Notes under the pieces: generated by a model | What the model was told of the DNA's origin: nothing | The model's input: the letters and a program-made list of their open reading frames with translations, nothing else | Database searches by the model: none | DNA from: Streptomyces geranii | GTDB taxonomy: Bacteria; Actinomycetota; Actinomycetes; Streptomycetales; Streptomycetaceae | Reading direction: 5' to 3' | NCBI RefSeq assembly: GCF_002954775.1 | Contig: NZ_PJME01000006.1 | Location: forward strand, 248,001-312,000 | Length of the DNA: 64,000 nucleotides | Made by a program: the position numbers and the translations under genes | In this document: piece by piece, positions 10,456-20,370 of the stretch | Layout of the letters: every line of letters starts with the position of its first letter | How positions within the stretch are numbered: the stretch's first letter is position 1

Positions 10456-10570
10456 CTTTCCTGCACCTCACTGTGCGACCGGGGAGAGGGTGGGGATCTT
10501 AGCGATCCCGGGCCCGGGTCCCGGAGGTCCGGGCCGTGTGCCGCGAACACGGCAGTCGTGTTGGGACCGA

Positions 10571-10600
10571 ATCCAAATGCTTGGAACTGTCCGCTGTCAA
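10571..10600 (-). promoter_or_regulatory. Candidate promoter for the ABC uptake operon
   Basis: On the minus strand a TTGACA -35 (complement of 10595-10600) is followed after 18 bases by TTGGAT (complement of 10571-10576), about 115 bases before the lipoprotein start. The -35 is followed by GCG exactly as in the oppositely oriented promoter at 10653. No transcript evidence is available. Confidence 0.4.
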
Positions 10601-10605
10601 TACTT

Positions 10606-10615
10606 TGTTAAGACA
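10606..10615. promoter_or_regulatory. Candidate IolR-type operator TGTCTTAACA
   Basis: The bottom strand reads TGTCTTAACA, matching all ten positions of KGWCHTRACA, which I recall as the C. glutamicum IolR consensus. It lies between the two divergent TTGACA elements and so could repress both the uptake operon and the iolC operon through the GntR protein encoded at 17352. The same consensus fits 2191-2200. Confidence 0.5.
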
Positions 10616-10652
10616 TCATTTCACAAGCAGGTCAGAATGTAAGAACAAACCC

Positions 10653-10682
10653 TTGACAGCGTTGCCCTCCGAGTCCTACACC
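10653..10682 (+). promoter_or_regulatory. Candidate promoter for the iol catabolic operon
   Basis: TTGACA (10653-10658) and TACACC (10677-10682) are separated by 18 bases, about 60 bases upstream of iolC. The -10 is weak. It is paired with a mirror-image promoter on the other strand. Confidence 0.35.
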
Positions 10683-10738
10683 TGGGAGACGACAGGCCCC
10701 TCGGGACCCGCATCCTCCGCAGCTCGAAGGAGCATCGC

Positions 10739-11719
10739 ATGACCGAGTCAGCCCCGCCCTTCGACCTGGTCACCATGGGCCGCATCGGAGTTGATCTCTA
10801 TCCGCTGCAGTCCGGCGCACCGCTGACCCTAGTGCAGACGTTCGGAAAATTTCTCGGTGGGTCGGCGGCCAACGTCGCGGTCGCGGCGGCCCGTCTGGGC
10901 CGTTCCTCGGCCGTCGTGACCCGGACCGGGGCCGATCCTTTCGGCGACTATCTGCACCGGGAGCTGAGGGATTTCGGGGTCGACGACCGCTGGGTGAAGC
11001 CAGTGGCCGGCCTGCCGACCCCGGTCACTTTCTGCGAACTCTTTCCGCCGGACGACTTCCCGCTGTACTTCTATCGTCAGCCGACCGCCCCGGATCTGCA
11101 GCTCCACACGGACGAGCTGGACTTCTTCGGCATCCGCGCCGCCCGCGTCTTCTGGATCACCGGCACCGGCCTGAGCGAGGAACCGAGCCGCTCGGCCACC
11201 CTGGCCGCCCTGAAGGCCCGCGACCGGGCCGGCACCACGGTCTTCGACCTGGACTGGCGCCCGGCGCTCTGGAGTGACGCAGCCTGGGCGGATCCGGACG
11301 AGGCCCGCCCGTACTACGCCGAGGCCCTGCGCCACTCGACCGTGGCCGTCGGCAACCTCGACGAGTGCGAGATCGCCACCGGCGTACGCGAACCCCGCGC
11401 CTGCGCCGAGGAGTTGCTCGCCTCCGGGGTCGAACTGGCCGTCGTCAAGCAGGGCCCCAAGGGCGTGCTGGCGATGCACCGCGACGGCACCGTCGCCGAG
11501 GTCCCGCCGGTCCCCGTCGAGGTGGTCAACGGCCTGGGCGCCGGCGACGCGTTCGGCGGCGCCCTCTGCCACGGCCTGCTGTCCGGCTGGGACCTGGAAC
11601 GGACCATGCGGTACGCCAACGCCGCCGGCGCCCTCGTCGCCTCCCGCCTCGCCTGCTCGTCCGCGATGCCGACCGAGTCCGAGGTGGAAGGCCTGCTGGC
11701 GAGCGGAGCGCTCCGATGA
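10739..11719 (+). CDS. iolC: 5-dehydro-2-deoxygluconokinase (PfkB family)
   Basis: A 326-aa ribokinase/PfkB-fold kinase. It carries an N-terminal GGSAANVAVAAARLG motif and the C-terminal anion hole and base motif NGLGAGDAFGGALCHGL with the catalytic Asp. IolC phosphorylates 5-dehydro-2-deoxy-gluconate in the inositol pathway, and the iolB, iolD and mmsA genes downstream make this assignment likely over a general fructokinase. AAGGAG precedes the ATG. Its TGA overlaps the ATG of a small repeat-containing frame at 11716. Confidence 0.88.
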   Translation: MTESAPPFDLVTMGRIGVDLYPLQSGAPLTLVQTFGKFLGGSAANVAVAAARLGRSSAVVTRTGADPFGDYLHRELRDFGVDDRWVKPVAGLPTPVTFCELFPPDDFPLYFYRQPTAPDLQLHTDELDFFGIRAARVFWITGTGLSEEPSRSATLAALKARDRAGTTVFDLDWRPALWSDAAWADPDEARPYYAEALRHSTVAVGNLDECEIATGVREPRACAEELLASGVELAVVKQGPKGVLAMHRDGTVAEVPPVPVEVVNGLGAGDAFGGALCHGLLSGWDLERTMRYANAAGALVASRLACSSAMPTESEVEGLLASGALR

Positions 11720-11901
11720 ATCCGCCGAAGCAGCGCACGCCGGTGACGCCGGTGACGCCGGTGACGCCGGTGACGCCGACGAACGTGCACGGAACGGCTG
11801 CGATCCCGGTGATCTCTGCGATCCCGTCGGCCCCCGCGAGTCCTACGACCCCGGCGGCGGCCGAGCGGACGCCCCCGACCCTCGAACGGAGCCCGTCTTG
11901 A
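11716..11901 (+). CDS. Repeat-containing mini-ORF (61 aa) coupled between iolC and the aldolase gene
   Basis: An ATG overlaps the iolC stop (ATGA), and the frame ends in a TGA that overlaps the TTG start of the next gene. The 61-aa product is Pro/Thr/Ala-rich with a TPV repeat encoded by four perfect GGTGACGCC units, and it matches no family I know. It may be a real coupling peptide that carries ribosomes from iolC to the aldolase. It may also be spacer DNA that happens to stay open. Coding status is uncertain. Confidence 0.35.
   Translation: MNPPKQRTPVTPVTPVTPVTPTNVHGTAAIPVISAIPSAPASPTTPAAAERTPPTLERSPS
11742..11777 (+). repeat. Four tandem 9-bp GGTGACGCC units
   Basis: Perfect head-to-tail copies at 11742, 11751, 11760 and 11769. 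The unit length is a multiple of three, so copy-number change would keep the mini-ORF frame and its overlap with the aldolase start. Confidence 0.9.
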
Positions 11902-12776
11902 CCATCAGCATCGCCGATCTCGCCACCCTGAGAGCCCGGCACCCGGAGGCTGTCGCGGAGGCCGCCGCCCGCCGGGTCAGGCGGCCCCTGATCGGTGACA
12001 GCGGGCGGCTCATGATCGTGGCCGCCGACCATCCGGCGCGCGGCGCCCTGGGCGTCGGCAACCGCCCGCTGGCCATGGCCGACCGTGCCGAGCTACTCGA
12101 ACGCCTGTGCGTGGCACTGTCGCGGCCCGGAGTGGACGGGGTGCTGGCCACCGCCGACATCCTGGACGACCTGCTGCTGCTCGGCGTGCTCGACGACAAG
12201 GTTGTCATGGGGTCGATGAACCGCGGCGGCCTGGCCGGCGCGGCCTTCGAGATGGACGACCGCTTCACCGGCCACCGCGCCCAGGACATCGCCCGGCTGC
12301 GCTTCGACGCAGGCAAACTGCTGCTGCGCATCGACTACGCCGACCCGGGCTCGCTCACCACCCTGGAGTCCACCGCCCGGGCCGTCGACGAGATGGCGGC
12401 GCTCCGACTTCCGCTGTTCGTCGAGCCGTTCATGTCCCGCCGGGTCGACGGCCGGGTCCGCAACGACCTGTCCGCCGAGGCGGTCACCCGCTCGATCGCC
12501 ATAGCGTCGGGCCTCGGTGGCACCTCCGCCTACACCTGGCTGAAACTCCCCGTCACCGACGACCCGGACGACATGGCCGAGGTGCTGGAGACGTCGACGC
12601 TGCCGGCGGTGCTGCTGGGCGGCGAAGTCGGCGACGACCAGGAGGGCACGTACGAGAAGTGGCGCAAGGCGTTGCGGCAGCCGACGGTGCAGGGTCTGGT
12701 GGTGGGCAGGTCGCTGCTCTACCCGTCTTCGGGCACTGTGGAGACGGCCGTGGACACGGCGGTGGGTCTGCTGTGA
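11898..12776 (+). CDS. Class I aldolase of the inositol pathway (DeoC/LacD-like; IolJ role)
   Basis: A 292-aa protein assigned to a TTG start at 11898 because CGGAG lies five bases upstream and the family-like sequence begins there (TISIADLATLRARHPEAV). A buried Lys typical of Schiff-base aldolases may be the one in YTWLKLPVTDD, after a conserved FVEPFMSRR strand. Its position after iolC suggests it cleaves 2-deoxy-5-keto-gluconate 6-phosphate to malonic semialdehyde and DHAP, replacing the usual class II IolJ. The role comes from context. Confidence 0.78.
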   Translation: MTISIADLATLRARHPEAVAEAAARRVRRPLIGDSGRLMIVAADHPARGALGVGNRPLAMADRAELLERLCVALSRPGVDGVLATADILDDLLLLGVLDDKVVMGSMNRGGLAGAAFEMDDRFTGHRAQDIARLRFDAGKLLLRIDYADPGSLTTLESTARAVDEMAALRLPLFVEPFMSRRVDGRVRNDLSAEAVTRSIAIASGLGGTSAYTWLKLPVTDDPDDMAEVLETSTLPAVLLGGEVGDDQEGTYEKWRKALRQPTVQGLVVGRSLLYPSSGTVETAVDTAVGLL

Positions 12777-12928
12777 ACCGAGTCAACGGCAGGTTCGCCG
12801 TGAACCGAGATCCCGAGGGCGTGGCCGTGAATCGACACCGCGAAGGCGTGGCCGTGAACCGAGACAGCGCGAGCAAGGGTGTGAACAGGGTCAACAGGCG
12901 ACCCCCGACGCAGCGGGTCCCGCTGTGA
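12773..12928 (+). CDS. Nonapeptide-repeat mini-ORF (51 aa) coupled to the aldolase stop
   Basis: A GTG overlaps the aldolase TGA (GTGA). The frame encodes five in-register nine-residue units, each starting VNR (VNRVNGRFA, VNRDPEGVA, VNRHREGVA, VNRDSASKG, VNRVNRRPP), and then a short tail. The basic, low-complexity product resembles no known family. The overlap mirrors the mini-ORF at 11716. It could be a translated coupling peptide or a minisatellite that stays open by chance. Confidence 0.35.
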   Translation: MNRVNGRFAVNRDPEGVAVNRHREGVAVNRDSASKGVNRVNRRPPTQRVPL

Positions 12929-12957
12929 ACTCGACCGAACCGGAATCCGCCGTGAAC
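12773..12957 (+). repeat. 27-bp-period GTGAAC tandem repeat between the aldolase gene and iolB
   Basis: GTGAAC/GTGAAT words start at 12773, 12800, 12827, 12854 and 12881, exactly 27 bases apart, then again at 12925 and 12952 (also 27 apart). The units diverge between the words. The array fills most of the gap before iolB and repeatedly offers in-frame GTG codons. Confidence 0.85.
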
Positions 12958-12971
12958 AGGAGTGACAGACC

Positions 12972-13868
12972 ATGACCACCGCCTACCACCTCCCGGCAGG
13001 CAAGGCCCTCGGCGGCCCGTACGTCGTCGATGTGAACCCCGAGAAGGCAGGCTGGGGCTACTCCAGCCTCCGGGTGCTGGAGCTGCCCCCGGGCGGCTCG
13101 CACTCCTTCTCCACCGGCGACAGCGAGTGGATCGTGCTCTCCCTCAGCGGCGCCTGCACAGTGGACACGACAGACGATTTCGGCCACTCCACCTTCGAGG
13201 TACAGGGCCGCGACAGCGTGTTCAGCGGCGTCAGTGACTTCGTGTACGTGCCACGCGACGCCGGTTCGACCATCACCTCCCCCACCGGTGGCCGCTTCGC
13301 GCTCACCGGCGCCCGCTGCACCCGCCGGCTGCCCGCCCGCTACGGGCCCGCCTCCTCCGTCCCCGTCGAGCTGCGCGGCACCGGGAACTCCTCCCGGCAG
13401 GTCAACAACTTCGGCGCGGCCGGTGTCTTCGAGTGCGACAAGCTGATCGCCGTGGAGGTGATCACACCTGGCGGGAACTGGTCGTCCTTCCCGCCGCACA
13501 AGCACGACGAGCACCGCCCCGGCGAGGAGTCCGTGCTCGAAGAGATCTACTACTTCGAGTTCGCCGACCACGAGGGCACGCCCGGCCTCGGCTACCAGCG
13601 CGTCTCCCCCTCCGGCCAGGGCCGGAACACCGACGTGCTGGCCGAGGTGCGCGGCGGGGACGTCGTCCTCATCCCCGACGGCTGGCACGGGCCCTCCATG
13701 GCCGTGCCCGGCCACCACATGTACTACCTGAACGTCATGGCGGGCCCCGAGGCCGACCGTGCCTGGCTGATCTGCGACCACCCCGATCACGCCTGGGTCC
13801 GCGGTACCTGGCCCGAACAGCCCGTCGACCCCCGTCTGCCCCTCTACACGGCCCCGGAGAAGTCCTGA
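12972..13868 (+). CDS. iolB: 5-deoxy-glucuronate isomerase
   Basis: A 298-aa bicupin of the expected IolB length. The segment SSFPPHKHDEHRPGEESVLEEIYYFEF carries the conserved metal-binding His/His/Glu set, with a further His in PDGWHGPSMAVPGHHMYYLNVM. IolB converts 5-deoxy-glucuronate to 5-dehydro-2-deoxy-gluconate, the substrate of IolC. Its TGA overlaps the iolD ATG. AGGAGTGACAG provides the ribosome site for the ATG used. Confidence 0.93.
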   Translation: MTTAYHLPAGKALGGPYVVDVNPEKAGWGYSSLRVLELPPGGSHSFSTGDSEWIVLSLSGACTVDTTDDFGHSTFEVQGRDSVFSGVSDFVYVPRDAGSTITSPTGGRFALTGARCTRRLPARYGPASSVPVELRGTGNSSRQVNNFGAAGVFECDKLIAVEVITPGGNWSSFPPHKHDEHRPGEESVLEEIYYFEFADHEGTPGLGYQRVSPSGQGRNTDVLAEVRGGDVVLIPDGWHGPSMAVPGHHMYYLNVMAGPEADRAWLICDHPDHAWVRGTWPEQPVDPRLPLYTAPEKS

Positions 13869-15754
13869 TGAGCACCACCCCTACCCGCCGTCTGACCGTC
13901 GCCCAGGCGCTGGTGCGGTTCCTGTCCGTCCAGTACACCGAGCGCGACGGCGTACGCCACCGCCTGATCGCCGGCACGTGGGGCATTTTCGGCCACGGCA
14001 ATGTGGCGGGCCTCGGACAGGCGCTGCTTGAGGCCGGTGAGGACGCGATGCCGTTCCACCAGGGCCGCAACGAGCAGTCGATGGTCCACGCGGCCGTCGG
14101 CTACGCCCGCCAGCTGAACCGCCTCTCCACCCAGGCCGTCACCACCTCCATCGGCCCCGGCGCCACCAACCTGGTCACCGGCGCCGCCCTCGCGACGATC
14201 AACCGCCTCCCGGTGCTCCTGCTCCCCGGCGACTACTTCGCGACCCGCACCGCCGACCCGCTGCTCCAGCAGCTGGAGCACCCGGTCGAGGCGGACCTGT
14301 CCGTCAACGACACCCTGCGCCCGGTCTCCCGCTACTTCGACCGGGTCACCCGCCCCGAGGCGCTGATCCCGTCCGCACTGAACGCCGTACGCGTGCTCAC
14401 GGACCCGGTGGAGACCGGTGCCGTGACCCTCTCCCTGCCGCAGGACGTGCAGGCGGAGGCGTACGACTGGCCGGAGGAGTTCTTCGCCGAGCGCGTCTGG
14501 CACGTCAGGCGTCCCGCGCCCGACCCGTACGAGCTGGCCGAGGCGGTGCGGGCGATCCGGGCCGCCGAGCGCCCGCTGATCGTCGCGGGCGGCGGCATCC
14601 ACCACAGCCAGGCCGAGGACGCGCTGAAGGCGCTGGTGGACGCGACCGGCATCCCCGTGGCGTCCACGCAGGCGGGCAAGGGTTCTCTGCGCTACGACCA
14701 CCCCGCCGACCTGGGCGGTATCGGCCACACCGGTACGGCCGTCAGCGACGATCTGGCCCGCACGGCTGATCTGATCATCGGCGTGGGCACCCGCTACACG
14801 GACTTCACGACCGCCTCGAACACGCTGTTCCAGAACCCGGGCGTTCGGTTCGTCAACCTGAACATCGCCGCTTTCGACGCTCACAAGCTGGCGGCGCGGA
14901 CGCTGGTGTGCGACGCGCGTGCGGGGCTCACAGCGTTGACGGAGGCGTTGTCCGGTCACCGTGTGAACTCGGTTTACGAGGCCGAGTACGGCGCCGGGAA
15001 GGCTCGCTGGGAGCAGGTTGTTGACACCGCGTTCAGCGCCGCCGACGAGAACGCCGTACCCACCCAGACCCAGGTGCTGGGCGCCCTGGACTCGGTCGTC
15101 GGGGACGACGATGTGATCATCAACGCGGCCGGTTCGCTCCCCGGCGACCTGCACAAGCTGTGGCGGGCCCGCAGCCCCCGTCAGTACCACCTGGAGTACG
15201 GCTACTCCTGCATGGGCTACGAGATCCCCGCCGGGATCGGCGTCCAGCAGGCCGCGCCCGACACCCCGGTCTGGTCGCTGGTCGGCGACGGCACCTACCT
15301 GATGATGCCGACCGAGATCGTCACCGCCGTCCAGGAGGGCCTGCCGGTCAACCTGGTCCTCATCCAGAACCACGGGTACGCCTCCATCGGCGGCCTCTCC
15401 GAGTCGGTCGGCGGCGAGCGCTTCGGCACCCCCTACCGCTACCGGGCCGCCGACGGCACCTTCACCGGCGCCCCGCTCCCGGTCGACCTCGCCGCCAACG
15501 CGGCCAGCCTCGGCATGGACGTCCTGCGCGCCAAGACGGTCGCCGAACTGCGTACGGCCCTGGCGACGGCCCGCGAGTCGGACCGGCCGACCTGCGTGTA
15601 CGTCGAGACGGACACCGACAGCACGGCGCAGGCCGCTCCCCCGGCGGCGGCCTGGTGGGACGTACCGGTCGCCGAGACGGCCACCCGCGAGTCCGCCGTA
15701 CGGGCCCGCGAGGAGTACGACCGTCAGGTCGCCGACCGCTGCAGGCACCTCTGA
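13868..15754 (+). CDS. iolD: 3D-(3,5/4)-trihydroxycyclohexane-1,2-dione hydrolase (ThDP-dependent)
   Basis: A 628-aa thiamine-diphosphate enzyme. It has the pyrimidine-domain Glu region near the N-terminus (MPFHQGRNEQSMVHAAVGYA), a central domain, and the GDG...N cofactor motif (VGDGTYLMMPTEIVTAVQEG, then IQNHGYASIGG) near residues 473-505. IolD opens the ring of the diketo intermediate from IolE to give 5-deoxy-glucuronate for IolB. The start overlaps the iolB stop by one base. Confidence 0.95.
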   Translation: MSTTPTRRLTVAQALVRFLSVQYTERDGVRHRLIAGTWGIFGHGNVAGLGQALLEAGEDAMPFHQGRNEQSMVHAAVGYARQLNRLSTQAVTTSIGPGATNLVTGAALATINRLPVLLLPGDYFATRTADPLLQQLEHPVEADLSVNDTLRPVSRYFDRVTRPEALIPSALNAVRVLTDPVETGAVTLSLPQDVQAEAYDWPEEFFAERVWHVRRPAPDPYELAEAVRAIRAAERPLIVAGGGIHHSQAEDALKALVDATGIPVASTQAGKGSLRYDHPADLGGIGHTGTAVSDDLARTADLIIGVGTRYTDFTTASNTLFQNPGVRFVNLNIAAFDAHKLAARTLVCDARAGLTALTEALSGHRVNSVYEAEYGAGKARWEQVVDTAFSAADENAVPTQTQVLGALDSVVGDDDVIINAAGSLPGDLHKLWRARSPRQYHLEYGYSCMGYEIPAGIGVQQAAPDTPVWSLVGDGTYLMMPTEIVTAVQEGLPVNLVLIQNHGYASIGGLSESVGGERFGTPYRYRAADGTFTGAPLPVDLAANAASLGMDVLRAKTVAELRTALATARESDRPTCVYVETDTDSTAQAAPPAAAWWDVPVAETATRESAVRAREEYDRQVADRCRHL

Positions 15755-15808
15755 GTCACCGGCCCCTCTCCCCCTGGAGGGGCCGAACCCCCCGGAAAGG
15801 CCCGCACG

Positions 15809-17302
<1,494 letters not shown>

Positions 17303-17351
17303 CCCATCATCACTTCTGACGCATCGTCATTATCTGAAGGGAGGTGCCCCG

Positions 17352-18137
17352 GTGGCGACACCAGGTGATCGCACCCGTGCGGTGTCCGGCTCCCCGCTCG
17401 ACACCCTGGACTTCACGCTGGACCGCTCCAGCCCGGTCCCCCTCTACTACCAGCTGGCCCAGCAGTTGGAGGCGGCGATCGAGCACGGAGTCCTGGCGCC
17501 GGGCAATCTCCTGGGCAACGAGATCGACCTGTCGGTCCGGCTCGGCCTGTCCAGACCCACTGTCCGCCAGGCGATCCAGTCCCTGGTGGACAAGGGCCTG
17601 CTCGTACGCCGTCGGGGCGTCGGTACGCAGGTCGTGCACAGCCAGGTCAAGCGTCCGCTCGAACTGAGCAGTCTGTACGACGACTTGGAGGCGGCCGGGC
17701 AGGGTCCCACCACCCAGGTCCTGCGCAACGAACGGCAGCCGGCGTCCGCCGAGGTCGCCGCCGCCCTCGGGGTGAAGGAGGGCAGCGAGGTCGTCGTACT
17801 GGAGCGGCTGCGCTGCACGCACGGCGAACCGGTGGCGTTCCTCTGCAACTACCTGCCCTCGGGACTCCTCGAACTCGACGCCGCCCGGCTGCAGTCGACG
17901 GGCCTGTACCGGATGCTGCGTACGGCGGGCATCACCCTGCACAGCGCCCGCCAGACCGTCGGCGCCCGCTCGGCCACCGAGCCGGAGGCCAAACGCCTGG
18001 AGGAACCGGAGGGCGCCGCCCTGCTCACCATGCAGCGCACGGCGTACGACGACACCGGGCGGGCCGTGGAGTACGGCACCCACATCTACCGGGCGTCGCG
18101 CTACGCCTTCGACTTCCAGCTGCTGATGCGCCCCTGA
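17352..18137 (+). CDS. GntR-family regulator (HutC/UTRA type), probable IolR
   Basis: A 261-aa protein read from GTG 17352, which has an excellent AAGGGAGG site 7 bases upstream. The N-terminal winged helix contains LPxGN-like NLLGNEIDLSVRLGLSRPTVRQAIQSLVDKGLL. A UTRA ligand domain follows (VVVLERLRCTHGEPVAFLCNYLP). Its place at the end of the iol operon and the IolR-like sites at 10606 and 2191 suggest it represses inositol genes. That link is inferred. It converges on the acylase gene with only 14 bases between stops. Confidence 0.88.
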   Translation: MATPGDRTRAVSGSPLDTLDFTLDRSSPVPLYYQLAQQLEAAIEHGVLAPGNLLGNEIDLSVRLGLSRPTVRQAIQSLVDKGLLVRRRGVGTQVVHSQVKRPLELSSLYDDLEAAGQGPTTQVLRNERQPASAEVAAALGVKEGSEVVVLERLRCTHGEPVAFLCNYLPSGLLELDAARLQSTGLYRMLRTAGITLHSARQTVGARSATEPEAKRLEEPEGAALLTMQRTAYDDTGRAVEYGTHIYRASRYAFDFQLLMRP

Positions 18138-18151
18138 GTCCCGGCCGCTCC

Positions 18152-20269
18152 CTACCTCTCCCCCTCGCCGTCACCCTCTTCCGTGAGCAGCGCGAAGTCG
18201 GTGACGACGGGGGCGAGTCGGCCGGTCACCCAGAGGGGCAGTTGGTCCCGGTGGTGTACGTCCCCGGTGACGCCGTTCGCGCCGAGGGGGACGATCCAGA
18301 GGCTGTTGTCGCGGTCGGCGAGGTCCCAGACGTACCGGGCAGAGGGGCCGCGTGAGCTGAGGTCGGTGAGACCGGGCACGCTGGAGGTGGCGAGGACGCA
18401 GTCGTGGTCGCCACCGACACCCGGCCACTGCTCGCTAGCGCTGCCGCTGCCGCTGCTGTGACCGTTGCCATTGCTGGGGAAAGCTCGCAGCGGGGCAAGT
18501 AGGTGCAGTTCGCCCCAAGTCACCGGGTCCGCTCCGGCGGTCTCCGCCAGCGCGTCGGCGACGATGCCCTGGACGTCGAGGCCGGGCAACAGGTCGGTGG
18601 TCAGGAGGTTCTCCAGCGCGAACGCGACCTTGCCGGTGAGGTTCAGCCAGGGCTCGAACACCGGCGGATACGGCAACGGCCCCGCGAGGCCCTCCAGTTG
18701 CGGGGCGGCGGCGATCCGGCGTACGACAGCCGAGCGCAGGCGTGCGTAGTCGGCGGCGGCCGTGCTGTCGGCGTCCATCCGGCGGTCCCAGGCGAGGAGG
18801 CGGTCGCGCAGGCGGGCTGCGGCCGGGGTGTCGGGGTCGGCTGCCGCAACGAGGTCCAACAGGGGTGTGGTGGCCGGGAGCCGGGTGTCCATGTGGACGG
18901 TCGTCATCTCCGGTGCCGTCCAGTCGTGGGACCGGCGGAGCAGTTCGGTGATGCGGTCGGCGCGGTGCGGCGGGGCGAACTCCGTGCCGAGGGGCGTGGC
19001 GATGCCCCGGGCGTTGGCCATGACGGCGAGGTCGTCGACCTCGGCGCGCGGGGTGTCCTTGCGACCCTGCCAGTCATGCCCCGACTGCCAAGCGGGCACG
19101 ACCCGCAGCGAGTTGTCGCGGTGGCGGACCGGGACGTATCCGGCGACGCGGTGCAGCAGACCACCCTCGGTGTCGGCGGCGTGGACGACGTTCACCGGCT
19201 CGATCCAGCGGTCGAAGGCCCGGTCGACGTCGCCGACGGTACGGGCGCGCAGCAGGGCCGGGATCGCGGCGAAGCCCAGGTCGGCGGTGACGCGGGGCGG
19301 GTAGCGCAGGCTGATGACGGTCGCCTCACCGTCCGTACCGTCGAGGTCCCCGGTGTCGCCGATGACGACCGGGCCGCGTTCGGTCTCGATCACGTCGACG
19401 TCGACCGGGTCGCCGCCCGCGACCTGGACCGTCTCCCGGTGCCGGTGGAGCACGGGGCGCGGGCCGTCGGGGCCGAGCGCCACCACCCGGCCGTCGCCCG
19501 TGCCGCGCAACTGCTCCTCATACAGGTCGTGGTAGTCGGCCATGGCGTTGGTGATGACCCAGGCGACCGTGCCGGTGTGGCCGAAGTGGGCGATGCCGGG
19601 GACGCCCGGAACGGCGAAGCCGACGACGTCGAACTCCGGGCAGGAGAGGTGGAGTTGCTGGTAGAAACCGGGGTTCTGGATGGGGCGGTGGGGGTCGCCC
19701 GCGATGATCGGGGCGCCGGACGCGGTGCGGTGGCCGGGGACGAGCCAGCCGTTGGAGCCGGCGGTGCCGGGGCCGTCCGTGGCGAAGAGTTCGAGGGCGT
19801 GGCCGCCGAGGCGGCGGGCGACCTCCTCGCGCCAGAGCTTGGTCGGGAAGCCCGCGAAGAGGATGTGGTGGGCGAGCCAGACGCCGAGCGGTGTCCAGGG
19901 CTGCCAGGGTGTCGGCGTGAGTCCGCTCGCCGCGAACTCCGGTGCGGCGGCGGCCCCTTGCTCCAGACCGGCGTTGACTCCGTCGACGTACGCCGTGACC
20001 CAGGCGGTGGCCTCGGGGTCGAGGGCGTCGTAGCAGCGCCGGGCGGTGTCGTCGAGGCGGGCCCGGCGGGCGAGGAGGTCCCAGGAGAGGGCGGGCGGGC
20101 CGAGGTAGGCGGCGGTGGTGCCCTGGGAGCGGTGGCGCTCGACCTCGATCTGCCACGCCCGGTCACGAGCCGCGTTCCGGCCCTGTCCGTAGGCGAGTTG
20201 GAGGGGGTCGGCGGCCCGGAGATGCGGGACGCCCCAGGCGTCGCGGTAGGTACGACTTCGGCTCGGCAC
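18152..20269 (-). CDS. Penicillin-acylase-family N-terminal-nucleophile amidohydrolase, cytoplasmic form
   Basis: A 705-aa precursor. The alpha-chain start motif YRDAWGVPHLRA and QGRNAARDRAWQIEVERHR are at the N-terminus, and the autocatalytic beta-chain start is Ser172 in TAGSNGWLVPG. Such enzymes hydrolyse N-acyl amides such as beta-lactam side chains, acyl-homoserine lactones or siderophore acyl groups. No signal peptide is visible, which is unusual for the family. A perfect iron box sits 30 bases upstream and is shared with the isochorismatase-like gene, so iron limitation should induce it. Processing of a siderophore inside the cell is a reasonable guess only. Confidence 0.85.
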   Translation of the reverse strand: MPSRSRTYRDAWGVPHLRAADPLQLAYGQGRNAARDRAWQIEVERHRSQGTTAAYLGPPALSWDLLARRARLDDTARRCYDALDPEATAWVTAYVDGVNAGLEQGAAAAPEFAASGLTPTPWQPWTPLGVWLAHHILFAGFPTKLWREEVARRLGGHALELFATDGPGTAGSNGWLVPGHRTASGAPIIAGDPHRPIQNPGFYQQLHLSCPEFDVVGFAVPGVPGIAHFGHTGTVAWVITNAMADYHDLYEEQLRGTGDGRVVALGPDGPRPVLHRHRETVQVAGGDPVDVDVIETERGPVVIGDTGDLDGTDGEATVISLRYPPRVTADLGFAAIPALLRARTVGDVDRAFDRWIEPVNVVHAADTEGGLLHRVAGYVPVRHRDNSLRVVPAWQSGHDWQGRKDTPRAEVDDLAVMANARGIATPLGTEFAPPHRADRITELLRRSHDWTAPEMTTVHMDTRLPATTPLLDLVAAADPDTPAAARLRDRLLAWDRRMDADSTAAADYARLRSAVVRRIAAAPQLEGLAGPLPYPPVFEPWLNLTGKVAFALENLLTTDLLPGLDVQGIVADALAETAGADPVTWGELHLLAPLRAFPSNGNGHSSGSGSASEQWPGVGGDHDCVLATSSVPGLTDLSSRGPSARYVWDLADRDNSLWIVPLGANGVTGDVHHRDQLPLWVTGRLAPVVTDFALLTEEGDGEGER

Positions 20270-20298
20270 TGGATACCCCTTAACAACAACGCAGATAG

Positions 20299-20317
20299 TT
20301 AGCTTAGGCTAAGCTAA
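20299..20317. promoter_or_regulatory. Iron box (DmdR/IdeR type), perfect palindrome
   Basis: TTAGCTTAGGCTAAGCTAA is an exact 19-bp palindrome and a close match to the actinobacterial iron-box consensus TTAGGTTAGGCTAACCTAA. It lies between the divergent acylase and isochorismatase-like genes and should allow Fe(II)-dependent repression of both. Confidence 0.85.
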
Positions 20318-20370
20318 CTTCACGGGAAGCGGCTCGTGTCATGTACGCCGTCAGGGGGAGGTACCACTCC

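Noticed and set aside
12773..12957. CRISPR-like array
   Set aside because: The repeated word is only about 6-10 bp in a 27-bp period, spacers are not unique in the CRISPR sense, and no cas genes occur.
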